Of a DNA stretch of 64,000 bases, positions 16,231 to 24,856 are shown piece by piece; positions within the stretch are counted from its first letter, which is position 1, and every line of letters begins with the position of its first letter. Under the pieces are notes generated by a model. That model searched no databases. It was given only the letters and a program-made list of their open reading frames with translations, and was not told the origin of the DNA. The position numbers were made by a program, and so were the translations under genes. The stretch comes from Hymenobacter rubripertinctus (GTDB taxonomy: Bacteria; Bacteroidota; Bacteroidia; Cytophagales; Hymenobacteraceae). The stretch lies in contig NZ_QYCN01000008.1 in NCBI RefSeq assembly GCF_003583925.1, positions 78,585 to 142,584 on the forward strand, given 5' to 3'.

Positions 16231-18339
16231 CTACCAGATGCGGGCGCGCTGGTTTTCGGCGCGCACCATCTTGCCTTGCTCCTGGCAGCCGAAGGCCTCG
16301 TAGAACTCGGGCATGTTCATGAGCGGGCCGTTGGTGCGGAACTGGGCCGGGGAGTGCGGGTCGGTGAGCACCTGCTGGCGCAGGTATTCGGGGCGGGCGT
16401 TGGTGCGCCACACCTGGGCCCAGGCCAAAAAGAAGCGCTGCTCGGGCGTGAAGCCGTCGTAGCGGGGCGGCGGGGTGCTGCCGTACTTCTGCTGGAGCTG
16501 CTTTTCGAGGGCCGAGTAGGCCAGGGCCAGCCCGCCGAAGTCGGCCAGGTTCTCGCCCATGGTCAGCTTGCCATTCACGAACACCGAATCCAGGGGCTGG
16601 AAGGCCGAGTACTGGGCGCCCACCATGTCGGCGCGCTTCGTGAACTCGGTGGCGTCGTCCTTGGTCCACCAGTCGCGCAGGTTGCCCTGGGCATCCGACT
16701 GGCGGCCGCGGTCGTCGAAGCCGTGGGTGATTTCGTGGCCGATGACCGCGCCCATACCGCCGTAGTTCACCGCGTCATCGGCGTTCGGGTCGAAGAACGG
16801 GGGCTGCATGATGCCGGCCGGGAACACGATTTCGTTGAGCGAGGAGTTGTAGTAGGCGTTTACCGTGGGCGGCGTCATGCCCCAGACCGAGCGGTCAATC
16901 GGCTTGCCGTAGCGGCTCACGTTGTCCTTGCCCTCCCACTCGCGGGCGGCCAGCATGTTTTTCAGGTACGACTCGCGCGAAATATTCAGAGCCGAATAGT
17001 CCTTCCACTTGTCGGGGTAGCCGATTTTGACGGTGAACGAGTTGAGCTTCTTCATGGCTTCTTCCTTGGTCACCGGGCTCATCCACTCCAGCCCCTTGAT
17101 GTGCTCACCCATGGCCTCCTTGATATTGGCCACCATCTGCTGGGCCTTCACCTTGGTTTCGGGCTTGAAGGCTTTGTCCACGTACAGCTGCCCGAAGGCC
17201 TCGCCCAGCGAGCCGTCGGTGGCGCGCAGCATCCGCTTCCAGCGCGGCTGCTGCTGCTTGGCCCCGCTCAGGACCTGCTGAAAACGGAACGACTCCTCCA
17301 CGTAAGCTTTCGGCAAAGCCGAAGAAACCGACGACACGAGGTGCCAGCGCAAGTAGGTCTTCCAGTCGCCCAACGGTTCCTGCTTGAGGGCGGCATTGGC
17401 TTCCTTGAGGAACTCCGGCTGGCCCACAATCACCTCTTTAGCCGAAGCCAGATCAAGGGCGGGCAGCATGGCGGGCAGGTTCAGGTTGGGAAACTGCTGG
17501 CTGGCCTCGGCCACCGTCATCTTGTTGTAGTTGGTGTAGGGGTCGCGCAGGGCCACGCGGTCCTTGCTGGCCTTGGCCAACCGGGTTTCGAGGCGCATCA
17601 CGGTCACGGCGTTTTTGGCGGCCATGGCCGGGTTGTCGCCCAGCATTTTAAAGGTGTTGGTGAGGTAGGTGGTGTACGCAGCCCGGATGGTTTTCGAGCG
17701 GGCATCGTCCTTGAGGTAGTAGTCGCGGTCGGGCAATGTCAGGCCGCCCTGGCTCAGGTACAGCGCGTACTCGTCGCTTTTCTTGCGGTCCTGGGCCACG
17801 CCCAACCCGAACACCGAGCGGGTCTGCACCTGCTGGGCGCGCACGAGGCCGTTCTGCAGGTCCTTCAGGTTTTTGATGCCGTTGATGCGGTTCAGCTCGG
17901 GCTGCAGGTACTTCAAACCGGCCTTCTCAATGGCCATCGAGTCCATGGCCGTGGCGTAGTAGTCGCCCACCTTTTGCAGGTTCGAGCCCCGCGCCGCCGT
18001 GGTATTGGCCGCCGACTCCTCCAGAATCTGGCGCATCACGGCCTCGTTCTGGTTGATGAGGCCGTTCCAGGAGCTCCAGCGCGACTCGGCCGCCGGAATC
18101 GGGTTGTTCTTGAGCCAGGTACCCGAAGCGTACTGGAAAAAGTCGTCGCAGGCCGACACCGACTGGTCGATGTTCGCCGGATCGAGGCCCACGCCGGGCA
18201 TTATGGCCCCGAGTTGGGCGGTAGGCTCGGCCATCGGGGCGGTGGTGGTCGTTGTGGCCGGCGCGCTGGCCGCGCAACCGCCCAAAGCCAGGCCGGTAGC
18301 GGTGCCCAGGGTAAGCAGGAAGGTACGTTGAGTGGTCAT
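16231..18339 (-). CDS. M13 family zinc metallopeptidase (neprilysin-like) lipoprotein, copy 1
   Basis: The 702-residue protein has a lipobox LGGCAAS (Cys about 22), then the M13 N-terminal and catalytic domains. The zinc site is visible: H535-E-x-x-H539 in GHEITHGFDDRG, and third ligand Glu596 in GENLADFGG. The substrate-binding NAYYN segment and the C-terminal RARIW tail are also typical. It hydrolyses peptides, probably outside the inner membrane. The gene at 18540 is a close paralogue of almost equal length; the two are a tandem duplication separated by about 200 bases that hold an inverted repeat. Confidence 0.95.
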   Translation of the reverse strand: MTTQRTFLLTLGTATGLALGGCAASAPATTTTTAPMAEPTAQLGAIMPGVGLDPANIDQSVSACDDFFQYASGTWLKNNPIPAAESRWSSWNGLINQNEAVMRQILEESAANTTAARGSNLQKVGDYYATAMDSMAIEKAGLKYLQPELNRINGIKNLKDLQNGLVRAQQVQTRSVFGLGVAQDRKKSDEYALYLSQGGLTLPDRDYYLKDDARSKTIRAAYTTYLTNTFKMLGDNPAMAAKNAVTVMRLETRLAKASKDRVALRDPYTNYNKMTVAEASQQFPNLNLPAMLPALDLASAKEVIVGQPEFLKEANAALKQEPLGDWKTYLRWHLVSSVSSALPKAYVEESFRFQQVLSGAKQQQPRWKRMLRATDGSLGEAFGQLYVDKAFKPETKVKAQQMVANIKEAMGEHIKGLEWMSPVTKEEAMKKLNSFTVKIGYPDKWKDYSALNISRESYLKNMLAAREWEGKDNVSRYGKPIDRSVWGMTPPTVNAYYNSSLNEIVFPAGIMQPPFFDPNADDAVNYGGMGAVIGHEITHGFDDRGRQSDAQGNLRDWWTKDDATEFTKRADMVGAQYSAFQPLDSVFVNGKLTMGENLADFGGLALAYSALEKQLQQKYGSTPPPRYDGFTPEQRFFLAWAQVWRTNARPEYLRQQVLTDPHSPAQFRTNGPLMNMPEFYEAFGCQEQGKMVRAENQRARIW

Positions 18340-18401
18340 AGGTGGGAAGGGAAATGTGGAGTGTGGGTTGATGTTTTTAGAGCTAGCTCCCCTCCTTGGA
18401 A

Positions 18402-18502
18402 AGGAGGGGTTGGGGGTGGTTGACGACGTGTGAACGTCAACTAGCCACTAGTTTTAGAACTAGCAACCGTTCCTCCATCATCAACCACCCCCAACCCCTC
18501 CT
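18402..18502. repeat. Inverted repeat between the two M13 genes
   Basis: Arms 18402-18423 and 18481-18502 pair exactly (AGGAGGGGTTGGGGGTGGTTGA with its complement), and flanking AGCTAGCTCCCCTCC/GGAGGGGAGCTAG sequences add more pairing. The unit resembles a common intergenic repeat of Bacteroidota. Confidence 0.8.
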
Positions 18503-18539
18503 CATCTGAGGAGGGGAGCTAGTTTTTAGCTTCTGTTCA

Positions 18540-20651
18540 TTACCAGATAACCGCCCGGTCGGCATCGGTCCTAACCATTTTCTGGCCGGGTTGGCAGCCG
18601 AAGGCCTGGTAGAACTCAGGCATGTTCATGAGCGGGCCGATGGTGCGGTACTGGCCGGGCGAGTGGGGGTCGGTGAGGATTTGCTGGCGCAGGGCCTCGG
18701 GGCGGATATTGGTGCGCCGCAACTGGGCCCAGCTCAGGAAAAAGCGCTGCTCGGGCGTGAAGCCGTCGATAAGCGGGCGCTTGCCCTTGCCGTACTGCTG
18801 GTCGAGCTGCTTTTGCAAAGCGGCGTACACGATGGTGAGGCCGGCGAAATCGGCCAGGTTCTCGCCCATCGTGAGCTTGCCGTTCACGTTCACCGAATCG
18901 AGGGGCGAGAAGGCCGAGTACTGAGTGCCCACCACGCCAGCGCGCTTCGTGAACTCGGCCGCGTCGGCCGGCGTCCACCAGTCGCGCAGGTTGCCCTGCG
19001 AATCGTACTGCCGGCCCGAGTCGTCGAAGCCGTGGGTCATTTCGTGGCCCATTACCCCCCCGATGGCTCCGTAGTTTACGGCGTCGTCGGCTTCGGGGTC
19101 GAAGAAGGGCGGTTGGAGGTAGCCAGCCGGGAACACGATTTCGTTCATCGGCGGGCTATAGTAGGCGTTGATGGTGGGCGGGGTCATGCTCCACTCGGTG
19201 CGGTCAATCGGCCCGCCGTATTTCTTGATGTTCTGCTGATAGCTCCACTGCCGCGCGGCCAGCACGTTTTTCAGGTACGATTCGCGGCTGATGGTGAGGT
19301 CCGAATAGTCCTTCCACTGGTCGGGATACCCGATTTTCACGCGCAGCGCGGCCAGCTTTTTCAGGGCTTCCTGCTTGGTGGGCTCGCTCATCCAGGTGTT
19401 GGTCTGGATGTGCTCGGCCATCGACTCGCGGATGTTGGCCAGCATCGTCAGGGCCTTCTGCTTGGCGGCGGGCGGAAAGGCTTTGTCGACGTAGAGTTGC
19501 CCGAAAGCCTCGCCCAGCGTGCCGTCGGTGGCACCCAGCATCCGTTTCCAGCGGGTGGGCTGCTGCTTGGCCCCACTCTGCACCTGGGCAAACCGGAACG
19601 CCTCGTCGCTGAATGCCTTGGGCAGCGCCGTGGGCACCGACGACACCAACTGCCAGCTGAGGTACGTTTTGAGGTCGGCCAGCGGCGTCTGTTTCAGCAC
19701 GTTGCTGAGTTCCTTGAAGAACTCCGGCTGACCCACAATCACCTCCTGGGCCGCACCCAGGCCGTTGCGCTTAAGCAGCGTGGGCAGGGCCATGTTCGGG
19801 AACTGCTTGTCGGCCTCGGCCACCGTCATCTTGTTGTAGCTGGCGTAGGGGTCGCGCAACGAAACGCGGTCCTTGCTGGCCGCGGCCAGCCTGGTTTCCA
19901 GGCGTAGCACGGCCTTAGCCTTGGCGCTGGCGGCGGTTTCGCTCTCGCCCAGCAGCTTAAACGTGTTGGTTAGATACTGCACGTAGGCCGTGCGCACGGC
20001 CAGCGAGCGGGCATCGTCTTTCAGGTAGTAATCCCGGTCGGGCATGCTCAGGCCGCCCTGGCTCATGCTCACGGCGTACTGGGCGCTGTTTTTACGGTCG
20101 GGTGATACGCCGGCCCGGAAGAAGGCCCCGGTGCCCATCGTCTGCTGGCGGGCCATTTCAGCCTGCACGTCGGCCAGGCTTTTCAGGCCGTTGATGCGGG
20201 CCAGTTCAGGCTTGAGGTACTTGAGGCCCGCCTGCTCCAGGCCCACCGAGTCCATGCCGGAGGCGTAGTAGTTGCCTACTTTCTGGCGGTTGCTGCCGGG
20301 CGTGGCGCTGGGGTCGGCGGCCGCATCTTCGAGCAAGGCCCGCAGCGTGGCCTGGGTGCGGTCGTTCAGCAGGTTGCGCGGACCCCAACTAGAGGCGTAG
20401 CCCGGCACCGGGTTGTTGCGCAGCCAGTTGCCGCCCGAAAACTGGAAGAAGTCCTCGCAGGGCGACACCGAGCGGTCGATATCGGCCAGGTTGATGCTGC
20501 GGCCCGGCCCCAACTCCTGGGGAGCGGCCGGGGCAGCGGTGGCGGCGGTGGCGGGGTTAGTAGTGGCAACGGGCTGCGAGGTGGCGCAGCCGGCCAGGGT
20601 CAGCAGCAGCGCTGCCGCCCCGGCCCGGTGAGGAGCGGAAAGGTTTTTCAT
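18540..20651 (-). CDS. M13 family zinc metallopeptidase lipoprotein, copy 2
   Basis: The 703-residue paralogue of the preceding gene. It has a lipobox (LAGCATS), the active-site helix with H536-E-M-T-H540 in GHEMTHGFDDSG, and GENLADFAG with the third zinc ligand. The NAYYS segment and C-terminal RAVIW tail match the family. Identity to copy 1 is high along the whole length, so this is an old tandem duplication rather than a very recent one. Both copies keep their catalytic residues and are presumably active. Confidence 0.95.
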   Translation of the reverse strand: MKNLSAPHRAGAAALLLTLAGCATSQPVATTNPATAATAAPAAPQELGPGRSINLADIDRSVSPCEDFFQFSGGNWLRNNPVPGYASSWGPRNLLNDRTQATLRALLEDAAADPSATPGSNRQKVGNYYASGMDSVGLEQAGLKYLKPELARINGLKSLADVQAEMARQQTMGTGAFFRAGVSPDRKNSAQYAVSMSQGGLSMPDRDYYLKDDARSLAVRTAYVQYLTNTFKLLGESETAASAKAKAVLRLETRLAAASKDRVSLRDPYASYNKMTVAEADKQFPNMALPTLLKRNGLGAAQEVIVGQPEFFKELSNVLKQTPLADLKTYLSWQLVSSVPTALPKAFSDEAFRFAQVQSGAKQQPTRWKRMLGATDGTLGEAFGQLYVDKAFPPAAKQKALTMLANIRESMAEHIQTNTWMSEPTKQEALKKLAALRVKIGYPDQWKDYSDLTISRESYLKNVLAARQWSYQQNIKKYGGPIDRTEWSMTPPTINAYYSPPMNEIVFPAGYLQPPFFDPEADDAVNYGAIGGVMGHEMTHGFDDSGRQYDSQGNLRDWWTPADAAEFTKRAGVVGTQYSAFSPLDSVNVNGKLTMGENLADFAGLTIVYAALQKQLDQQYGKGKRPLIDGFTPEQRFFLSWAQLRRTNIRPEALRQQILTDPHSPGQYRTIGPLMNMPEFYQAFGCQPGQKMVRTDADRAVIW

Positions 20652-20752
20652 TCAGAAAGATAGAGCGTACGGTCTTGCCGTAACGTCGCACTCCGCTGTA
20701 GAAAGGTTGCATGTTGGGCATTGGCGAAGCTGGAACCCGCCAATTGCTACCA

Positions 20753-20872
20753 AACAACGTCGGGGCGGGGACAAGCCCCCGCCTGCCGCCAGAACCAAAC
20801 CGTTGACCTGGTACGAACGACGGGCGGGGGTAACCGCAGGACAGCGAAGCGAAGCCCCGCCCCGACGTCGTT
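20753..20872. repeat. Inverted repeat upstream of M13 copy 2
   Basis: AACAACGTCGGGGCGGGG (20753-20770) pairs with its near-complement at 20855-20872 with one mismatch; the 3' arm abuts the stop of the old yellow enzyme gene (20873). Inside, GACAAGCCCCC and related GC-rich stretches add structure. Confidence 0.7.
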
Positions 20873-21937
20873 CTACCGCTTCGCCCGTGCGTACTGCTTG
20901 GGCCACTCCACCTCAACGCCCAGTTCCTGGGCGGCGTGGAGCGGGAAGTAGGGGTCGCGGAGCGATTCACGGGCCAGCAGCACCACATCGGCCTGGCCGG
21001 CAGCCAGGATGTCTTCGGCCTGCTGGGCTTCGGTAATCAGGCCCACGGCCCCGGTGGGCAGGCCGGTTTCGCGGCGTACCTGCTCGGCGAAGCGCACCTG
21101 GTAGCCGGGAGCTACCGGAATATCGGCCTGGGCCACGTTCCCGCCGGTCGAGCAGTCGAGCAAGTCCACGCCGGCCTCCTTTAACAGTGCGGCCAGGCGC
21201 ACCGAATCGTCGCCGGTCCAGCCGCCTTCGGTCCAGTCGGTGGCCGAGATGCGCACCCAGAGCGGCAGCTCCCCGGGCATTTCGGCACGGGTGGCCGCCA
21301 CCACTTCCAGCAGCAGCCGGACGCGGTTTTCGAACGAGCCGCCGTACTGGTCGGTGCGCTCGTTGCTCAGGGGCGACATGAATTCGTGGAGCAGGTAGCC
21401 GTGGGCCGCGTGCACCTCAATCACCTCGAACCCCGCCGCCACCGACCGGCGGGTGGCCTGCCGGAAATCCTCGATTACCTGCCGGATACCCGCTTCATCG
21501 AGGGCCTGGGGCGTCGGCTCAGCGGGGGTGAAGGGCAGGGCGCTGGGGCCTACGGTGCGCCAGCCGCCCGCTGCCGGGGTCAGGGCCTGGCTGCCTTTCC
21601 AGGTGCTGGCGTGGCTGGCCTTGCGGCCGGCGTGGGCCAGCTGGATGCCGGCTACGCAGCCCTGGTCGCGCATGAAATCGGTGATGCGGCGCAGGCCGGC
21701 CACGTGCTCATCCTGCCAGATGCCGAGGTCGTCGGGGGTGATGCGGCCCTCGGGCGACACGGCGGCCGCTTCGAGCAGCACTAACCCAGCTCCGCCCACG
21801 GCCCGGGAGCCCAGGTGTACCAGGTGCCAGTCGGTGCTGAAGCCGCCGGGGCTGCTGTACTGGCACATGGGCGAAATAATAATGCGGTTGCGGAGCGTGA
21901 TGCCGCGCTGGGTGAAGGGCTGAAAAAGATGGATCAT
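20873..21937 (-). CDS. namA: NADPH:flavin oxidoreductase, old yellow enzyme family (YqjM-like)
   Basis: The 354-residue enzyme is a flavin TIM barrel that reduces activated double bonds with NADPH. Diagnostic points are SPMCQYS with Cys25, the YqjM-type redox modulator; HAGRK near residue 102; EVHAAHGYL with His176 and His179 for substrate binding; and the GGSFENRVR segment. The Cys25 and the His/His pair place it in the thermophilic-like class rather than classical yeast OYE (His/Asn). It acts in the cytoplasm, in detoxification of enals and similar compounds. The symbol is by class; orthology is likely but not proven. Confidence 0.9.
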   Translation of the reverse strand: MIHLFQPFTQRGITLRNRIIISPMCQYSSPGGFSTDWHLVHLGSRAVGGAGLVLLEAAAVSPEGRITPDDLGIWQDEHVAGLRRITDFMRDQGCVAGIQLAHAGRKASHASTWKGSQALTPAAGGWRTVGPSALPFTPAEPTPQALDEAGIRQVIEDFRQATRRSVAAGFEVIEVHAAHGYLLHEFMSPLSNERTDQYGGSFENRVRLLLEVVAATRAEMPGELPLWVRISATDWTEGGWTGDDSVRLAALLKEAGVDLLDCSTGGNVAQADIPVAPGYQVRFAEQVRRETGLPTGAVGLITEAQQAEDILAAGQADVVLLARESLRDPYFPLHAAQELGVEVEWPKQYARAKR

Positions 21938-22111
21938 TCGTGTTGAGTGTTCAGTTATCTTATCGGTTTTGAGTGGTCAGTTGACCGCTGTCATACATGA
22001 CGGTATCGAACCGGAAGGGTTCATAACAAAAGCGGCGGCCGATGTTTTGGTTACCTCGTTAACCTTACTGGCAACTGACAATCAACAGCCGACAACTACT
22101 ACACCCCCAAT

Positions 22112-22969
22112 ATGCGCACCATCAAAGCCCTGCACCAGGCCCAGAACGCCCCCATAGCCGACCTGACGACTTACCGCGCCCTGCCCACCAGCTCGGTCGG
22201 CCACCTCGACCCGTTTCTGTTTCTCAACCACCACGGCCCGCAGGTGTACCCGGCCCACAACCAGGGCCTGCCTTTCGGTCCCCACCCCCACCGGGGCTTC
22301 GAAACCGTTACATTCATTCTGGCCGGCGACATCATGCACCAGGATTCAGGCGGCCACCAGAGCGTGATTGAAGCGGGCGGCATCCAGTGGATGACGGCCG
22401 GCCGGGGCCTGATTCATTCCGAAATTTCTTCCGACGAGTTCAAACGCGCCGGCGGGCCACTCGAAATCCTGCAGCTCTGGGTGAACCTGCCTGCCCGCCT
22501 GAAGATGACGGAGCCCAACTATATCGGGATCCAGGAGGCTGACATTCCGGCCGTTGCCCTCGATGAGGGGCGCGTAACTATTCATGCCGTTTCCGGCGAG
22601 TGGGGCGGCACCGTCGGGGCTGTGCGGCCGCTCACGGATATGAGCCTGGCCACCATCAACTTCCATCAGGGTGGCCGCCTGAACCTCACGATTCCGGCCG
22701 AGCGCACCATTTTCTGCTACCTCATCCGGGGCCGCCTGCGCATCAACGGCCAGGAAACGCGGATGCGCCGCCTCGTGGAGTTCAACGCCGACGGCGACGA
22801 GTTTCAGGCCGAAGCCCTGACCAACGATGCCGTGCTACTGCTGGGCCACGCCACGCCGTTCAACGAGCCCATCGTTTCCTACGGGCCTTTCGTGATGAAC
22901 TCCGAGGCCGAAATCCGGCAGTCCTACGCCGATTACCAGGCCGGCAAGTTCGGCACCTGGCAGGAATAG
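22112..22969 (+). CDS. Pirin family protein
   Basis: The 285-residue bicupin has the pirin signature PFGPHPHRGFETVTF with metal ligands His58 and His60, and IHSEI with His102 and Glu104, matching the four-ligand iron site of human pirin. The C-terminal cupin ends in the usual GPFVMNSEAEI segment. Bacterial pirins include quercetinase-like dioxygenases and redox or stress-linked regulators; which applies here is not clear. Divergent to the old yellow enzyme gene, so the two may share a control region and a response to reactive electrophiles. Confidence 0.92.
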   Translation: MRTIKALHQAQNAPIADLTTYRALPTSSVGHLDPFLFLNHHGPQVYPAHNQGLPFGPHPHRGFETVTFILAGDIMHQDSGGHQSVIEAGGIQWMTAGRGLIHSEISSDEFKRAGGPLEILQLWVNLPARLKMTEPNYIGIQEADIPAVALDEGRVTIHAVSGEWGGTVGAVRPLTDMSLATINFHQGGRLNLTIPAERTIFCYLIRGRLRINGQETRMRRLVEFNADGDEFQAEALTNDAVLLLGHATPFNEPIVSYGPFVMNSEAEIRQSYADYQAGKFGTWQE

Positions 22970-22981
22970 CGGAAACGAGCC

Positions 22982-23019
22982 GCCCGGGGTAGGGGCGGGC
23001 ACAAGCCCCTACCCCGGGC
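22982..23019. terminator. 15-bp GC-rich hairpin after the pirin gene
   Basis: GCCCGGGGTAGGGGC (22982-22996) pairs exactly with 23005-23019 around an 8-base loop, starting 13 bases after the pirin stop. There is no T run, so termination would rest on the hairpin alone. Confidence 0.6.
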
Positions 23020-23150
23020 ACCAATAAATCCCGGGGTCTGTAAGGTATTTCGGGCGATGAATCGTCGGCGAGGGGGTGTGGCACTGATGCTGCGCCCCTT
23101 TTCTATGGCGTACTCCTACCCTTATTTTCAGGCGGACCAAAACAAAACGG

Positions 23151-23181
23151 TTGCACACAACCTTTATAGTACGTACCTTTG
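23151..23181 (+). promoter_or_regulatory. Promoter of the Rrf2 gene
   Basis: A TTG at 23151-23153 (-33 element) and TACCTTTG at 23174-23181 (-7 element) are 20 bases apart, the Bacteroidota sigma-A pattern. The -33 element lies inside a GGTTG-CACA-CAACC dyad. Confidence 0.7.
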
Positions 23182-23197
23182 TAACCGCTTCTGTTAC
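23181..23197 (+). promoter_or_regulatory. Probable Rrf2 operator, site 1 (GTAAC-N7-GTTAC)
   Basis: GTAAC 23181-23185 and GTTAC 23193-23197 form a perfect dyad with a 7-base centre. It overlaps the end of the -7 element and the likely start of transcription, and ends 10 bases before the rrf2 ATG, so binding would repress that gene. The same dyad occurs at 23676. Confidence 0.6.
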
Positions 23198-23207
23198 TTA
23201 CCAGCTC

Positions 23208-23654
23208 ATGAACACGCGTTTCGCCGTTGCAACCCACATTCTGGCCTACCTGGCGCATGCCCAGGGGCAGCCGGTTTCGTCGGAGGTGCTGGCCGGCAGT
23301 GCGGGCACCCACCCGGTGGTGGTGCGCCGCCTGGTGGGCACGCTGCGCGAAGCCGGGCTGGTGCAGAGCCAGCGGGGCGCGGGCGGCGGCACGCTGCTGG
23401 CCCGGCCGGCCACCGACATCACCCTGCTCGACGTGTTCCGGGCCATGCAGGATACCGAACCCGATCTGTTTCAGGTGGGCAGCACCAACCCCAATGCCCA
23501 CTGCGACCTGGGACGGGTGATGCAGGAAACCCTGGAAGGCCTGTTCGGGCCGGCCATTGAGGCCATGCGTACCGCCTTGGCGGCCGTTTCGGTGGCCCAG
23601 GTGGCCCAGGAGCTAAGCCAGCGCCTGGCGGGCTGCCCCGGAAACCCGGGTTAG
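23208..23654 (+). CDS. Rrf2 family transcriptional regulator
   Basis: The 148-residue protein opens with the Rrf2 winged helix: MNTRFAVATHILAYLA, then the recognition helix near HPVVVRRLVGTLREAGLV and the wing RGAGGGTLLA. Rrf2 proteins with an Fe-S cluster carry three close cysteines; here only HCDLG and the C-terminal GCPG are present, so a cluster is unlikely and it is closer to YwnA-type members. A matching operator pair upstream and downstream suggests self-repression and control of the next gene. The ATG at 23208 begins the family and follows the promoter; the upstream extension is not coding. Confidence 0.88.
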   Translation: MNTRFAVATHILAYLAHAQGQPVSSEVLAGSAGTHPVVVRRLVGTLREAGLVQSQRGAGGGTLLARPATDITLLDVFRAMQDTEPDLFQVGSTNPNAHCDLGRVMQETLEGLFGPAIEAMRTALAAVSVAQVAQELSQRLAGCPGNPG

Positions 23655-23675
23655 CCTTTTCATTTCTTCCGAAAT

Positions 23676-23692
23676 GTAACCAAATTGGTTAC
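23676..23692 (+). promoter_or_regulatory. Probable Rrf2 operator, site 2 (GTAAC-N7-GTTAC)
   Basis: GTAAC 23676-23680 and GTTAC 23688-23692 repeat the dyad of 23181 with the same 7-base centre (CAAATTG). It lies 21 bases after the rrf2 stop and 104 bases before the next start codon, suiting control of the downstream gene. Confidence 0.6.
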
Positions 23693-23796
23693 TGTCTGTT
23701 TTTCACCGCTTTTCGCCCCGCGCTTTCCTTATGCGGCGGAAACTCCTGGCCGGCCCTCCTACTGGCGACCAACCCGGCCCAGCCGATTTCTTTCTC

Positions 23797-24381
23797 ATGA
23801 AAAAACTACTTGGCGTAACGCTTGTCGTTTTCGTCGCGGTCAGCAGTGCCATACTGCCTCTCTGGCTAACGCCCACCGCCGTACTGGCAGATTCAGACGC
23901 GACCCTGGGCTCCCAGCTCCGCCCCCTCATTCACGCGCCAAATGCTGCCCCGGCGGTTGGGTCGCCCGTTTTCGCCGGCCAGGCCGGCCGGGTGCACGAG
24001 GTGTACGTGCACGAGGGCCAGCAGGTGCGCCAAGGACAGGTGCTGCTCAAGCTGCTGGAAAAAATTCCGAGCGTGCAACAGCAGCAGCAACGCGCCCGAC
24101 TCAGCCGGCAGCAGCGGGCCTACGCGGCCTTACTGGCCCGGCAGCCCGCCGCGTCGGCCGCCGCGCTGATCGCTGCCCGCCAGCAGCTGGCCACCACTCA
24201 GGCCCATTTGGCCCGCCTGGTACCGATGCTCAGCTTCGTGTTCGTAACGGCCCCCGCCGACGGACTTGTTACCCGCTCAACGGCCCGCCCCGGCGACCAG
24301 CTCACGCCCCAGACTCCGGTGGCCACCCTGGCAACCGGCACGCCCCCGGATACTACAGTGCTACTCCCCAGCGTTGAGTAA
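23797..24381 (+). CDS. Short efflux adaptor-like (MFP/HlyD-type) protein
   Basis: The 194-residue product begins with a membrane or signal segment (MKKLLGVTLVVFVAVSSAIL). It then has the first half of a biotinyl-lipoyl domain (SPVFAGQAGRVHEVYVHEG), a Gln/Arg-rich helical hairpin about residues 85-140 and the second half (VFVTAPADGLVTRST). This is the core of periplasmic adaptors of RND and ABC pumps, but the usual 350-400 residue length and the outer beta-barrel and membrane-proximal domains are missing. No pump genes are adjacent. It may be a reduced adaptor or a degraded one; the frame is intact and clean. Confidence 0.75.
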   Translation: MKKLLGVTLVVFVAVSSAILPLWLTPTAVLADSDATLGSQLRPLIHAPNAAPAVGSPVFAGQAGRVHEVYVHEGQQVRQGQVLLKLLEKIPSVQQQQQRARLSRQQRAYAALLARQPAASAAALIAARQQLATTQAHLARLVPMLSFVFVTAPADGLVTRSTARPGDQLTPQTPVATLATGTPPDTTVLLPSVE

Positions 24382-24438
24382 TTTCTGTTTGCAGGATTCA
24401 CCCCGCTTTTCTTTTGTTTCTGCTTTTTTTTCGCACTT

Positions 24439-24708
24439 ATGGAACAGCTCATTCGCTACCAGGTTGAGCGGATGCTTCATCGGAAGCGCCGCAACCCCGC
24501 CGTCGTCATCACTCCCGCCACCCGCTTGCAGGAGGATATCGGAGTGGATTCCATCGACCTCGTGGAACTGGCCATCAACCTCGAACACCGCTTTCACATT
24601 GAAATTACGGACGCCGAAATGGAAGCCATGCGCACCGTCGGCGATGTGCTGGCCTGCGTCGACCACCACCTCAGCCTGCTCGAAGCCCAGCCCGTAACGG
24701 CGCGCTAG
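24439..24708 (+). CDS. Acyl carrier protein-like protein
   Basis: The 89-residue product has the phosphopantetheine site GVDSIDLVEL with Ser38 and the four-helix pattern of acyl carrier proteins. It is not next to fatty-acid synthesis genes and is more basic at the N-terminus (HRKRRN) than housekeeping AcpP. This suggests a specialised carrier, for example in lipid or polyketide-like metabolism. It follows the adaptor gene by 57 bases on the same strand and may share a transcript. The conserved serine implies that it can be modified. Confidence 0.85.
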   Translation: MEQLIRYQVERMLHRKRRNPAVVITPATRLQEDIGVDSIDLVELAINLEHRFHIEITDAEMEAMRTVGDVLACVDHHLSLLEAQPVTAR

Positions 24709-24856
24709 GCCCACCGCCCTTGCGCGGATCGGGGGCGGGCCGGGGCAACGAGCACGGCGAGGGACCAGTAGCATAGCCGCGCCGTTCTACCCTCGCCTCC
24801 AACGCGCCGGGCGGGGAAGAGGGGCGTAATTGCGACCAACCGCGTATCTTTTTTCC

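Noticed and set aside
16111..18423. Long plus-strand frame opposite M13 copy 1
   Set aside because: Antisense shadow of the peptidase gene; repetitive Gly/His/Val/Leu composition without domains.
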